Source: Zunongwangia mangrovi (GTDB lineage Bacteria; Bacteroidota; Bacteroidia; Flavobacteriales; Flavobacteriaceae). Taken from it: DNA of 64,000 nucleotides. Within the stretch, counting starts at the first letter, position 1, and every line of letters begins with the position of its first letter. This document shows positions 18,667-27,330 of this stretch, piece by piece. The DNA lies in the NCBI RefSeq assembly GCF_900112105.1, contig NZ_FOKV01000004.1, positions 62,001 to 126,000 of the forward strand. The letters are read 5' to 3'. A program made the position numbers and the translations under genes. The notes below the pieces were generated by a model, which made no database searches, was not told the origin of the DNA, and saw nothing but the letters and a program-made list of their open reading frames with translations.

Positions 18667-19383
18667 ATGAAAATAGCACTTTTAGGATACGGAAGAATGG
18701 GACAGGCAATAGAAAGTATTGCTATAGAACGCGGACACGAAATTATTCTGAAGATCGATAAAAATATAGAAAGTTATAGCTTGGAAGAAATAGGAATCGA
18801 TGTAGCCATCGATTTTAGTATTCCAGATGCCGCTTTTAAAAATATTACATCTTGTTTTAAGGCCGGTATTCCGGTAGTTTCTGGCACAACCGGTTGGTTA
18901 GATAAATATGATGAAGCAGTTGAAATGTGTAACGATAACGACGCTGCATTTATTTATGCCAGTAATTTTTCTTTAGGAGTGAACATATTCTTTGAGCTGA
19001 ATAAAAAATTAGCCGGCATGATGAAGAATCTTGAAGAATATGGCGTAGAAATTGAAGAGATTCATCACACCAAGAAATTAGATGCTCCCAGCGGAACGGC
19101 AATTAGTTTAGCTGAGCAGATCATAGATGTAAATGAACGTAAGAAAGGTTGGCATTTAGAAACTGCGAATGATAATGAAATTCCGGTTTTTGCAAAACGA
19201 ATTGAAGATGTGCCGGGAACCCATACGGTAAGTTATACATCCAGAATCGATGATATCGAGATCATGCATACAGCGCATTCTCGAGAAGGATTTGCAAAAG
19301 GAGCGGTAGTGGCAGCAGAATGGTTAAAAGATAAAAAAGGAGTACATACGATGAAAGATGTTCTATCAAGTCTTTTTGAATAA
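18667..19383 (+). CDS. dapB: 4-hydroxy-tetrahydrodipicolinate reductase
   Basis: 238 aa; NAD(P)H-dependent reduction of hydroxy-tetrahydrodipicolinate in the lysine/diaminopimelate pathway. The nucleotide site GYGRMGQAIE is at the N-terminus, SGTTGWL and ASNFSLGVNIFFEL follow, and the substrate/catalytic block EIHHTKKLDAPSGTA contains the conserved HH and K residues. Slightly shorter than the E. coli enzyme, as usual for Bacteroidota. It follows the DUF5683 gene by two bases; a 205-base gap with nothing recognisable separates it from lepB. Confidence 0.96.
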   Translation: MKIALLGYGRMGQAIESIAIERGHEIILKIDKNIESYSLEEIGIDVAIDFSIPDAAFKNITSCFKAGIPVVSGTTGWLDKYDEAVEMCNDNDAAFIYASNFSLGVNIFFELNKKLAGMMKNLEEYGVEIEEIHHTKKLDAPSGTAISLAEQIIDVNERKKGWHLETANDNEIPVFAKRIEDVPGTHTVSYTSRIDDIEIMHTAHSREGFAKGAVVAAEWLKDKKGVHTMKDVLSSLFE

Positions 19384-19588
19384 AAAGACTTCTATTTTAT
19401 CGAATTTTAGCAAAAGACATCAATATTTTTAGTTTTACTTTCAGAATAAATTTTGAGTAAACTACCTCAGTTTAATCTGTTGAGTCTCTTGTTAAAAATT
19501 AATTTGAATATCGAGGTTATAGAATATTAATCTCCATTATCGCGTAACGAATAGCCTTTTAGGCATACTAACAGGGAAATAATAAGAT

Positions 19589-21166
19589 ATGACATTTACA
19601 GAGTGGTTTATTTTCTTTCTGGTTGTGCAAGTGATTCATTTTGCCGGAACCTGGAAATTATATCAAAAGGCGGGAAGAAAAGCCTGGGAAGCTATGATCC
19701 CTATTTACAATGCTGTGATCTTAATGAAAATTATTCACCGTCCCTGGTGGTGGGTTATTTTACTTTTTATTCCGATTGTAAATCTTATCATGTTCCCTGT
19801 AATTTGGGTAGAGACCTTAAGAAGTTTTGGAAGAAAAAGTACCGCAGATACGTGGTTAGCGATTCTTACACTGGGATTCTATATCTATTATATTAATTAC
19901 ACTCAGGATGTAAAACATGTTAAGGATAGAAACCTTAAGCCTGCAACTACGGCCGGAGAATGGGTAAGCTCTATTTTGTTTGCGGTCGTAGCAGCGACCA
20001 TCGTCCATGGTTATTTAATGCAGCCATTTACAATACCTACTTCATCTCTAGAGAAAACACTTTTAGTGGGAGATTATCTTTTTGTGAGTAAGTTTCACTA
20101 TGGAGCCAGAATACCACAAACTCCTATTGCCTTCCCAATGGTACATGATACTATTCCGGTTGCTGGAATTAAATCCTATTCTACAGAGCCTCAGGTGCCT
20201 TATTTAAGATTACCAGGATTCGAAGAAGTAAAAAAGAATGATATTGTAGTTTTCAACTGGCCTGTTGATACCGTAAATGCTTTTCAGCAATATGGTGACG
20301 GAAAATATTATCACAAACCTATTGATAAAAAATCCAATTATGTAAAACGTTGTGTAGCCGTGGCGGGGGATTCTTTAGAGATCATTGAAGGGAAAGTTTT
20401 TATAAATGGGAAACAACTTCAACTTTCAGAAAGAGCAAAACCACAATATTCTTACGAAGGCACTACCGACGGACAGCAATTGAATGCACAGTACATGTAT
20501 CAAATGTATGATATTACTGATGGCTTCTACTTTAATAGTGCGACTAACGAATTCGTAATTTCTGCATTAACTGAAGAAACTGCACAAAGATTACGTAATA
20601 ACCCTTATATCAAATCACTGGAACGCCGTATTTATCCTGAAGAACAAAAGTCAGCCAGTCTATTCCCTAACGATAATAAAAAGCGTTATAATTTAGACTA
20701 TTTTGGACCAATATATATTCCTGAAGAGGGAAAAACAGTAGCGATCACTCCTGAATCTTTACCGTTTTACCGTAGAATTATCGAAGTCTATGAAGGAAGT
20801 GAAATGGGTATTGATAATACTATTAGCCTTAATGGTACACAGGTACTTTTAAACGGTAAACCTATAGAATCCTATACTTTTAAACAGAATTACTATTGGA
20901 TGATGGGTGACAACCGTCACAATAGTGAAGATAGCCGAAGCTGGGGTTATGTACCTTATAATCACGTTGTTGGAAAACCGGTATTTATATGGTTCAGTAA
21001 AGATAAATATGCTTCAGGATTTTTTGATGGCATAAGATGGGATAGAATGTTCACTACTGTAAAAGGTGATGGTAAACCAGTTTCCTACCTACCTTATTTT
21101 CTAATTTTAGTGGTAATTTTCTTCGGATTTAATTACTTCAGAAAACGTAAAAAATCAGATTCTTAA
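19589..21166 (+). CDS. lepB: Signal peptidase I with N-terminal membrane domain
   Basis: 525 aa, much longer than enterobacterial LepB. Residues 1-105 form an extra multi-helix membrane domain (DUF5684-like; HFAGTWKLYQKAGRKAWEA and WWWVILLFIPIVNLIMFPV). A further helix (about 125-143) leads into the catalytic domain. The nucleophile is Ser153 in IPTSSLEKTLLVGD, where the usual Met after the serine is Leu. The general base is Lys253 in YVKRCVAVAGDSLEI. GDNRHNSEDSRSWGYVP is the box E region. A long insert (about 265-395) separates the last two, and a final helix ends the protein. It removes signal peptides from exported proteins; wbqC follows three bases later. Confidence 0.93.
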   Translation: MTFTEWFIFFLVVQVIHFAGTWKLYQKAGRKAWEAMIPIYNAVILMKIIHRPWWWVILLFIPIVNLIMFPVIWVETLRSFGRKSTADTWLAILTLGFYIYYINYTQDVKHVKDRNLKPATTAGEWVSSILFAVVAATIVHGYLMQPFTIPTSSLEKTLLVGDYLFVSKFHYGARIPQTPIAFPMVHDTIPVAGIKSYSTEPQVPYLRLPGFEEVKKNDIVVFNWPVDTVNAFQQYGDGKYYHKPIDKKSNYVKRCVAVAGDSLEIIEGKVFINGKQLQLSERAKPQYSYEGTTDGQQLNAQYMYQMYDITDGFYFNSATNEFVISALTEETAQRLRNNPYIKSLERRIYPEEQKSASLFPNDNKKRYNLDYFGPIYIPEEGKTVAITPESLPFYRRIIEVYEGSEMGIDNTISLNGTQVLLNGKPIESYTFKQNYYWMMGDNRHNSEDSRSWGYVPYNHVVGKPVFIWFSKDKYASGFFDGIRWDRMFTTVKGDGKPVSYLPYFLILVVIFFGFNYFRKRKKSDS

Positions 21167-21169
21167 AAA

Positions 21170-21823
21170 ATGAATACTGTTTTATTACATCCGGCCTATT
21201 TCGGCCCTGTCTCGCAATATACTGTAATCACCCAATATGAAAAGATTGTTTTAGAGAACTTTGACAGCTATCAAAAACAGACTTATCGTAACCGAATGTA
21301 TATTTATGATGCTAACGGTAAATTATTACTAAATATTCCTATAAAACATAAATCCTCACTTACAGGTAAAGCCTCAGATGGAAATCAGTTATACAAGGAT
21401 GTTTTGATTGATAACTCTTTTGAATGGCAGAAGCAACATTGGCGTGCTTTAAAAGCATCTTACCAAACCTCTCCGTTCTTCGAGTTTTATGAAGATGATA
21501 TCATATATTTATATGAAAATCAATTTTCTCATCTAATGGATTTTAATTTAAAATGCCAGTCCTTTGTTTTTGATGCCATAGGAATTGAAGCTGAAATAAA
21601 ACAAACTGATGAATACTTTAGAAATCCTACAGCAATGGATAACGGAAGGCATCTAATTTCAGCAAAAAAAGATTTTAATTTTTTATCTGAACGCTACCAG
21701 CAAGTATTTGAGCCAAAACACGGATTTTTAAATAATTTGAGCATCCTAGATTTAATTTTTAACCTGGGCCCCCGAAGCTTAGATTTTCTGGAAAATCAAA
21801 AACTTCCCGACTTTAATTTTTGA
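21170..21823 (+). CDS. WbqC family protein
   Basis: 217 aa, cytoplasmic. It has family motifs LHPAYFGPVSQYTVI at the start, LLNIPIKHKSSL with WQKQHWRALKASY, and PFFEFYEDDI. The WbqC family occurs in O-antigen and other glycan loci and is thought to act in sugar-nucleotide chemistry, but in flavobacteria it is a core gene behind lepB and its substrate is not known. Its last 11 bases overlap the convergent EEP gene. Confidence 0.85.
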   Translation: MNTVLLHPAYFGPVSQYTVITQYEKIVLENFDSYQKQTYRNRMYIYDANGKLLLNIPIKHKSSLTGKASDGNQLYKDVLIDNSFEWQKQHWRALKASYQTSPFFEFYEDDIIYLYENQFSHLMDFNLKCQSFVFDAIGIEAEIKQTDEYFRNPTAMDNGRHLISAKKDFNFLSERYQQVFEPKHGFLNNLSILDLIFNLGPRSLDFLENQKLPDFNF

Positions 21824-22862
21824 ATGAAAAAGTAGTTAGAATAGGATAATGATCTGAATACGGCACTTTAATTCGCTCGTAAGAGTTGATTTCAAACACC
21901 GTGTCTAAAAGATGAAAATCTATTCTTAAAGGGAAATAATTCAGATTATAAGTGCTGCTAAAACCTGCACCTTTTTTTACAAAAGCATCCTGAAATCGAT
22001 CATTTCTAACATGTTTATAAGTATGAGAAAACGCAGTATTATTAAAGTCTCCACTAATAATTATTGGATAAGCAGATTCCCTGATGGATTGATATACTTT
22101 TTCAGCCTGATTTTGTTGTCTTACAAAACCACTAGAAATATTCTTAACCACTTTCTTCGATTCTTGCTTATCTTTAAAATTATCTACTTCCTGAACATCT
22201 TCCGTAACTTTTAAGCTTTGAAAATGGATATTGTACAGCCTGATGGTGTCCTCTTCAATAAGAACATCTGTAAAAATCGCATTATTATTATCCCCTGTAA
22301 AATCATCTACATTAAAATCTAAAGAGGTCTTACCAATTAATGGAAATTTTGAAAATATAGCCTGACCAAAAGATGACCTTTCAGATCGATATTTGATAAA
22401 TTTAAATGGATATTTTTTTTCCAGATATTCATTTTTATAATATTCTTCAATCGTTAGTATATCTGGATCTGATTCATCTATTACCGCATTTATTTTTTCA
22501 GGAATATTTTCTTCCTCTGTCCAAACAGATTTATTAAACATCCTAACATTATAATTCATGATAGAATACTTCCCAGCCCTATCTTCACTCGTAAATGGCC
22601 ATTTATAAAACTTAGAAGCAAAACCAAAGCCTACAATCATAATGATCAGCGATAAGAGCATCTGTCGCTTCATACGCAACAGCCAGTATAAAAAGAAAAC
22701 AAGGTTCGCAATGATCAAGATTGGAACACCTAAAGTGAGAACCGAAATAAGCGGATAACTTTTTGGTGGAATATACGGGAGAAAATAGGCTAGGATCAGT
22801 GCGATAGCCAATAAAGAATTTAAAAAGAAAATAAGTTTATCAAACCAGGATAATTTTTTCAT
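21813..22862 (-). CDS. Endonuclease/exonuclease/phosphatase family membrane protein
   Basis: 349 aa. Three hydrophobic helices at the N-terminus (about 10-95: LIFFLNSLLAIALILAYFL, a middle segment and MLLSLIIMIVGFGFAS) are followed by an EEP domain with MNYNVRMFNKS, TIEEYY (metal-binding Glu), RLYNIHFQSL, IISGDFNNTAFS and the C-terminal YSDHYPILTTF containing the catalytic His. The substrate (phosphodiester, sphingolipid-like or nucleic acid) cannot be told. It is the last gene of the mutL-rhomboid series, joined to the upstream rhomboid by a TAAATG junction. Confidence 0.88.
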   Translation of the reverse strand: MKKLSWFDKLIFFLNSLLAIALILAYFLPYIPPKSYPLISVLTLGVPILIIANLVFFLYWLLRMKRQMLLSLIIMIVGFGFASKFYKWPFTSEDRAGKYSIMNYNVRMFNKSVWTEEENIPEKINAVIDESDPDILTIEEYYKNEYLEKKYPFKFIKYRSERSSFGQAIFSKFPLIGKTSLDFNVDDFTGDNNNAIFTDVLIEEDTIRLYNIHFQSLKVTEDVQEVDNFKDKQESKKVVKNISSGFVRQQNQAEKVYQSIRESAYPIIISGDFNNTAFSHTYKHVRNDRFQDAFVKKGAGFSSTYNLNYFPLRIDFHLLDTVFEINSYERIKVPYSDHYPILTTFSFKN

Positions 22863-23771
22863 TTAATCGTCTTTGCCTGCCTGAAAGAGAAAATCCTTTT
22901 CTGCTTTCGTTAAACTTTCATAACCGCTTTTACTGATCTTATCTAAAATCGTATCAACTTTTTGCTGCTTTTCAGATTTAGACATTGATGTTGATCTAGA
23001 GCTTGATGATGAAGTTCCAGACCGTTTATTGGAAGTACGATGTACTGTTTTCATTTTAGCTTTCTTCTCTCTCTTTTTGAAAAGATTAGCTATGCCGTCC
23101 ATTAAATTCTCCCACCACGCACCTATATCATTACCTTTATGCAATTGCGTAGTATATAGATACCCCAAACCTGCTCCACCAAGATGCGCCAGATGACCTC
23201 CTGCATTACCCATTGGAATTTGAATAATATCTATTGCCACTAATGCGGCCGCAATCCACCAGAATTTTAAATTTCCTAATATTAGTAATCTAACATACAT
23301 ATTTGGCGCTTGCGTTGCAACGCCAATTAAAACAGCCATGACACCGGCTGAAGCTCCCACAAGGTAAGATTTACCACCTGCAAATGCTGGGAATAAATTG
23401 TAACTCAGCATAAAAACCAATCCACCAATAATAACTCCAAGAAAATAATAGTTTAAAAGTCGTTTTGGTGAAAAGAAATTTAAAAAATATATTCCTGAGA
23501 AATACAATATCAGCATATTAGAGATCAAATGAAAGATCCCGCCATGCAAAAATGAGTAACTAATGATCGTCCAGGGTTTCAGAATAAATTCTGCTGGATC
23601 TGAAGGTAAAACAAACCAATCATAAAAATTAGCAAAACCCGGAATTTCAAAAAGGGAAAAAATCGTGTTTAAAATTCCGAAGAATAGAAATACGATCACA
23701 TTTACAGCGATGAGTTTCTCTGTAACAGAGGCCGTATTTATCTTATATCGTATTCTATCAGATGTTCTCAT
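22863..23771 (-). CDS. Rhomboid family intramembrane serine protease with C-terminal tail
   Basis: 302 aa. It has six predicted membrane helices in residues 18-215 with the catalytic dyad Ser141 (GASAGVMAV) and His196 (HLAHLGGAGLGY), plus the loop HGGIFHLISNM typical of the fold. The cytosolic C-terminus is basic and serine-rich, then ends in a small conserved helix pair (ILDKISKSGYESLTKAEKDFL, about 277-297; DUF6576-like) that occurs in other Bacteroidota rhomboids. It lies directly behind a second rhomboid, with no intergenic base. Confidence 0.92.
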   Translation of the reverse strand: MRTSDRIRYKINTASVTEKLIAVNVIVFLFFGILNTIFSLFEIPGFANFYDWFVLPSDPAEFILKPWTIISYSFLHGGIFHLISNMLILYFSGIYFLNFFSPKRLLNYYFLGVIIGGLVFMLSYNLFPAFAGGKSYLVGASAGVMAVLIGVATQAPNMYVRLLILGNLKFWWIAAALVAIDIIQIPMGNAGGHLAHLGGAGLGYLYTTQLHKGNDIGAWWENLMDGIANLFKKREKKAKMKTVHRTSNKRSGTSSSSSRSTSMSKSEKQQKVDTILDKISKSGYESLTKAEKDFLFQAGKDD

Positions 23772-24521
23772 TTAGTCCCATCTATTTTGATTAAACTGAT
23801 TTTTCTTCCAATACCACATTGTGATAAATCCAATAACTGCACCTCCAATATGCGCCCAGTAAGCGGTGTTTGATGGTCCTAAAAGCGTTTGTCCAGTTAC
23901 CGCTGAATAAACATTCAATAGAAAATAGCCACCAATTAAATATTTTGCTTTAATTGGGATTGGTATAAACATGATATACAAAGGTAGGTTAGGATAGATC
24001 ACAGCAAAGGCAGCAGTGACTCCAAATATGGCTCCAGAAGCTCCAACCATAGGCACCATAAATGAGCTTGCAAGATCGTTTACTAAAGCATTACCGCCAT
24101 TATACATCATCCCGTAAGCCTGCCCATCAAATTGATTTAGTAATTCATTAATTTGGGAAACACTCGCTCCGTTTTCTATCAATGCATTATAAGCGGAATT
24201 AAAGTCGAGATAAGCGAATAGAATCTGAAGTCCGGCAGCACCAAGACCGGCAGAAAAATAAAGGAATAAAAAGCGATTCTGACCAATACTTTGCTCTAAA
24301 AAACTTCCAAAGATATAAAGGCCGAACATATTAAAGAAAATATGCGAAATGCCCCCATGCATAAACATGTGGGTGATCACCTGCCAAAACTGAAAATTTT
24401 GATTTTCTGGAAACCATAAAGCAAATAAATCATAAGCCTTACCACCAATTACCTGGCTACCTATAAAAAATAGGATATTTGCTATTAAAATTACTTTTAC
24501 AGATTCAGAAATTCTTCCCAT
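23772..24521 (-). CDS. Rhomboid family intramembrane serine protease
   Basis: 249 aa. It has the same fold as its neighbour but is more compact. Active-site Ser162 lies in GASGAIFGVTAAF and His224 in YWAHIGGAVIGF; HMFMHGGISHIFFNMFGLYIF is the conserved L1-loop region. An insert of about 50 residues (FNSAYNALIENG through YNGGNALVNDLAS) stands between helices 3 and 4. Natural substrates of bacterial rhomboids are mostly unknown. The start codon directly follows the mutL stop codon. Confidence 0.92.
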   Translation of the reverse strand: MGRISESVKVILIANILFFIGSQVIGGKAYDLFALWFPENQNFQFWQVITHMFMHGGISHIFFNMFGLYIFGSFLEQSIGQNRFLFLYFSAGLGAAGLQILFAYLDFNSAYNALIENGASVSQINELLNQFDGQAYGMMYNGGNALVNDLASSFMVPMVGASGAIFGVTAAFAVIYPNLPLYIMFIPIPIKAKYLIGGYFLLNVYSAVTGQTLLGPSNTAYWAHIGGAVIGFITMWYWKKNQFNQNRWD

Positions 24522-26381
24522 TTAGGTAAACTTTTTATCTAATTCGTCCACGGTTAAAGTGACAAAGACCGATTTGTTAAACGGACTAACATCTGGTTCT
24601 TTACACGCAAACAATCGATTTACAATGTGTTGCTGTTCAGTACTGTTTAATAAAGTTCCAGATTTTACTGCCATTCCTTTTGCAAGCGATTTGGCCAGCA
24701 AATCGGTTTGCGAAAATCCGTTATCGGGAACTTCATTTTCAAAGTCAGACAACAACTGTTCTAGCAAAATACCAACTTCACTTTCACTAATTAATGTTGG
24801 TATCCCAGTGATCTCTACATTATCAACTTCAATATTAGAAAAAATAAAACCAGTTTGTTCTAAAGATTCCTTAATTTCTTTAAGCATTTCCATTTCATTC
24901 GTGTTGAATTGCAACTGTAATGGAAAAAGAAGCTGTTGGCTAACCGCCGCAGAGATCGTAATATTCTTTAAAAGCTCTTCATATAAAATCCTGGTATGGG
25001 CACGATTTTGATCGATTACCAAAATTCCACTTTTCAACGTAGAAACGATGTATTTTTTCTGAAGTTGAAAAGTCCCCGATTCGGGCTCGCTATGATTATC
25101 GTCAAAAAGCTTCCCGGTTACTTCTTCGCTTTCAAACTCGACCTGCTTAAACTGCGTTTGGTCTGCCTCTGGAATAGCATTTAAACCAGCATATAAACTT
25201 TCCCAGGATTGTGTGTTTTCTTTTCTGAAGCTATGACTTTTGCCAGATCGAATTGAAGATGTATTTAACTCATTTTCGAAAGGATTAAAACTACGATCTA
25301 CTTCGATTTTAGGAACTTCAGCCTCTTTATTTTTATAATCGTAAGGTGTGTCCAGATTAGAATCACGATCAAAATCTAGCACCGGTGCCACACTAAATTG
25401 TCCCAAACTATGTTTTATAGCACTTCTTAACATAGCATAAAGCGCATGCTCATCGTCGAACTTAATTTCGGTTTTAGTGGGATGGATATTGATATCTATA
25501 CTTTTTGGATTTACATCTAGGTAAAGAAAGTAACTTGGATAAGTTTTTTCCTTCAGTAAACCTTCAAAAGCTGCAGAAACTGCATGATTTAGATACGGAC
25601 TTTTAATAAACCTGTTATTCACAAAAAAGAACTGTTCTCCCCTGCTTCGTTTCGCAAATTCTGGTTTCCCAACAAAGCCCGAAATTTTCACAATCTCGGT
25701 ATCCTCATTTACCGGAACGAGCTTTTCGTTAGTTTTGGCTCCAAAAATATTGGTGATTCGCTGTCTGTGATTGGTTGCTGGTAACTGAAACAGTTCACCA
25801 CCATTATGAAAAAGTGAAAAAGCAATCGACGGATGTGCCATCGCCACTCGCTGAAATTCGTCAATTATATGACGTAATTCTACCGCATCAGACTTTAAAA
25901 AATTCCGCCTTGCGGGAATATTATAAAAAAGGTTCTTCACGCAAAGTGAAGTTCCTTTGGGTGTTACGCAAGGCTCCTGAGAGGTAACTTTACTTCCTTC
26001 AATTTTAATACAGGTACCAACTTCTTCACTTTCTGGCCTGGTTTTTAATTCTACATGAGCAATTGCCGCGATCGAGGCTAAGGCTTCACCTCTAAATCCT
26101 TTAGTATTTAAACTGAAAAGATCTTCAGCCGCTTTAATTTTTGAAGTCGCATGCCGCTCAAAACACATGCGTGCATCGGTAAGACTCATACCGGCACCAT
26201 CGTCTACAACCTGTATTAATGTCTTGCCGGCATCTTTTATTACAACCTGAATATTTTGAGCATAAGCATCTATAGCGTTCTCCAGTAATTCTTTAATAAC
26301 AGATGCTGGGCGCTGTACTACCTCTCCCGCTGCAATCTGGTTAGCAACGTGATCTGGTAAAAGTTGTATTATATCACTCAT
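24522..26381 (-). CDS. mutL: DNA mismatch repair protein MutL, endonuclease motif absent
   Basis: 619 aa. The N-terminal GHKL ATPase is intact: ELLENAIDAYA, VVDDGAGM, HATSK, and TKGFRGEALASIAAI, followed by the S5-like domain ending FFFVNNRFIKSPYL and NIHPTKTEIKF. A low-complexity linker leads to the dimerisation domain. In most bacteria without MutH this domain carries DQHAxxExxxxE; here the equivalent (residues 457-468) reads DQNRAHTRILYE, so the His and the first Glu are lost, and the C-terminal CPHGRP-like motif is also missing. The protein should bind ATP and coordinate repair but probably does not nick DNA itself. It begins right after the stop of a small membrane-protein gene. Confidence 0.95.
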   Translation of the reverse strand: MSDIIQLLPDHVANQIAAGEVVQRPASVIKELLENAIDAYAQNIQVVIKDAGKTLIQVVDDGAGMSLTDARMCFERHATSKIKAAEDLFSLNTKGFRGEALASIAAIAHVELKTRPESEEVGTCIKIEGSKVTSQEPCVTPKGTSLCVKNLFYNIPARRNFLKSDAVELRHIIDEFQRVAMAHPSIAFSLFHNGGELFQLPATNHRQRITNIFGAKTNEKLVPVNEDTEIVKISGFVGKPEFAKRSRGEQFFFVNNRFIKSPYLNHAVSAAFEGLLKEKTYPSYFLYLDVNPKSIDINIHPTKTEIKFDDEHALYAMLRSAIKHSLGQFSVAPVLDFDRDSNLDTPYDYKNKEAEVPKIEVDRSFNPFENELNTSSIRSGKSHSFRKENTQSWESLYAGLNAIPEADQTQFKQVEFESEEVTGKLFDDNHSEPESGTFQLQKKYIVSTLKSGILVIDQNRAHTRILYEELLKNITISAAVSQQLLFPLQLQFNTNEMEMLKEIKESLEQTGFIFSNIEVDNVEITGIPTLISESEVGILLEQLLSDFENEVPDNGFSQTDLLAKSLAKGMAVKSGTLLNSTEQQHIVNRLFACKEPDVSPFNKSVFVTLTVDELDKKFT

Positions 26382-26675
26382 TTAACGAGGATTCGAGAAG
26401 ATAGACAAATCGAAATCTATAATCCACAAAAAAATAAAAATAAGGACAAGCGCTACATAAATCACACGACGGTTAATTTCTCTATTTCCACGATTTCGGC
26501 TGGCCTTTCGATCTCTAGACCATTGTGCACCAAAATCTATCGCATTTGTAGCTTCCCTATATTTATTAAATTTCGAATCAAAATCGTAAATATTACCCGT
26601 ATCCTTACCGTTATAGTAACGAGGAGTATAATTGTAACGGACGTTCTTTTTGGTTTTTAAAAAATTGACTCTCAA
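26382..26675 (-). CDS. Small membrane protein upstream of mutL (function unknown)
   Basis: 97 aa. It has a basic, Tyr/Asn-rich N-terminal part (about 1-67) and one C-terminal membrane helix (VIYVALVLIFIFLWIIDF). The orientation suggests most of it is cytoplasmic. Homologues in flavobacterial genomes are often labelled riboflavin synthase beta subunit; that name seems to come from the neighbouring ribH and is not supported by this sequence. Its stop codon abuts the mutL start (TAAATG). A strong hairpin separates it from ribH upstream. Confidence 0.75.
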   Translation of the reverse strand: MRVNFLKTKKNVRYNYTPRYYNGKDTGNIYDFDSKFNKYREATNAIDFGAQWSRDRKASRNRGNREINRRVIYVALVLIFIFLWIIDFDLSIFSNPR

Positions 26676-26765
26676 AATTATTGCTTTAAAACGTGGTACA
26701 TCAAATTTACTTAAAAGCTTTCTAAAATAGAAGAGCTCTTCTATAAAATTAAAAAAGCAATAATA

Positions 26766-26788
26766 ATGCCGCTTTAAAAAAGCGGCAT
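26766..26788 (-). terminator. Hairpin behind ribH
   Basis: ATGCCGCTTT (26766-26775) and AAAGCGGCAT (26779-26788) form a perfect 10-bp stem. On the minus strand it lies 31 bases after the ribH stop and is followed by TATTATTGCTTTTTT, a partial T tract. It probably ends most ribH transcripts. Confidence 0.7.
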
Positions 26789-26819
26789 GTGGATTATGAT
26801 AAGATACTATCTAAGATTA

Positions 26820-27317
26820 TTAAAATCTGGATTCTTTTCTTAGTTGTGCCATTTTGATGGCTGCAATTGCTGCTTCAGTTCCTTTATTACCGTGCTTTCC
26901 TCCAGAACGGTCTAAGGCCTGTTGCATGTTATTATCTGTTAATACACAGAAAATCACCGGGGTATCGCTATTTACATTTAACTGGGTAATACCATTTGAA
27001 ACTCCCTGGCATACAAAATCAAAATGCTTGGTTTCTCCCTGAATCACACTCCCAATTGCAATGATACCATCCAGCATATCATAAGTTTCCTGCATTTTCT
27101 TGCAGCCGTAAGTTAGCTCGAAACTTCCTGGTACATTCCAACGCACTATTTTTTTCTCTAATACACCATGTTCTTTCAATGTTTCGAAAGCGCCCTGAAA
27201 TAAACCTTCAGTTACTTTCTCATTCCATTCTGAAACAACAATCCCAAACCGAAATTCTTTCGCGTTTGGGATTGAAGATTTATCGTATTCCGATAGATTA
27301 TTTCCTTCGGTTGCCAT
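26820..27317 (-). CDS. ribH: 6,7-dimethyl-8-ribityllumazine synthase
   Basis: 165 aa; condenses the pyrimidine and butanone-phosphate precursors in the penultimate step of riboflavin synthesis. Family motifs: FGIVVSEWNEKVTEGL, VPGSFELTYGCKKM, AIGSVIQGETKHFDFVC (catalytic His in the TKHFD segment) and the C-terminal HGNKGTEAAIAAIKMA. Length is normal for the icosahedral or pentameric enzyme. It follows the TPR membrane gene by 13 bases. Confidence 0.96.
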   Translation of the reverse strand: MATEGNNLSEYDKSSIPNAKEFRFGIVVSEWNEKVTEGLFQGAFETLKEHGVLEKKIVRWNVPGSFELTYGCKKMQETYDMLDGIIAIGSVIQGETKHFDFVCQGVSNGITQLNVNSDTPVIFCVLTDNNMQQALDRSGGKHGNKGTEAAIAAIKMAQLRKESRF

Positions 27318-27330
27318 ATATGTTTATATG

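Noticed and set aside
21813-21823. Frameshift at the wbqC/EEP overlap
   Set aside because: Both proteins have normal ends; an 11-base convergent overlap is enough explanation.
25775-25987. Plus-strand reading frame inside mutL
   Set aside because: It lies antisense to a well-conserved ATPase domain and has no family features; it is a shadow frame, like many others opposite pckA, purA and the mutase genes.
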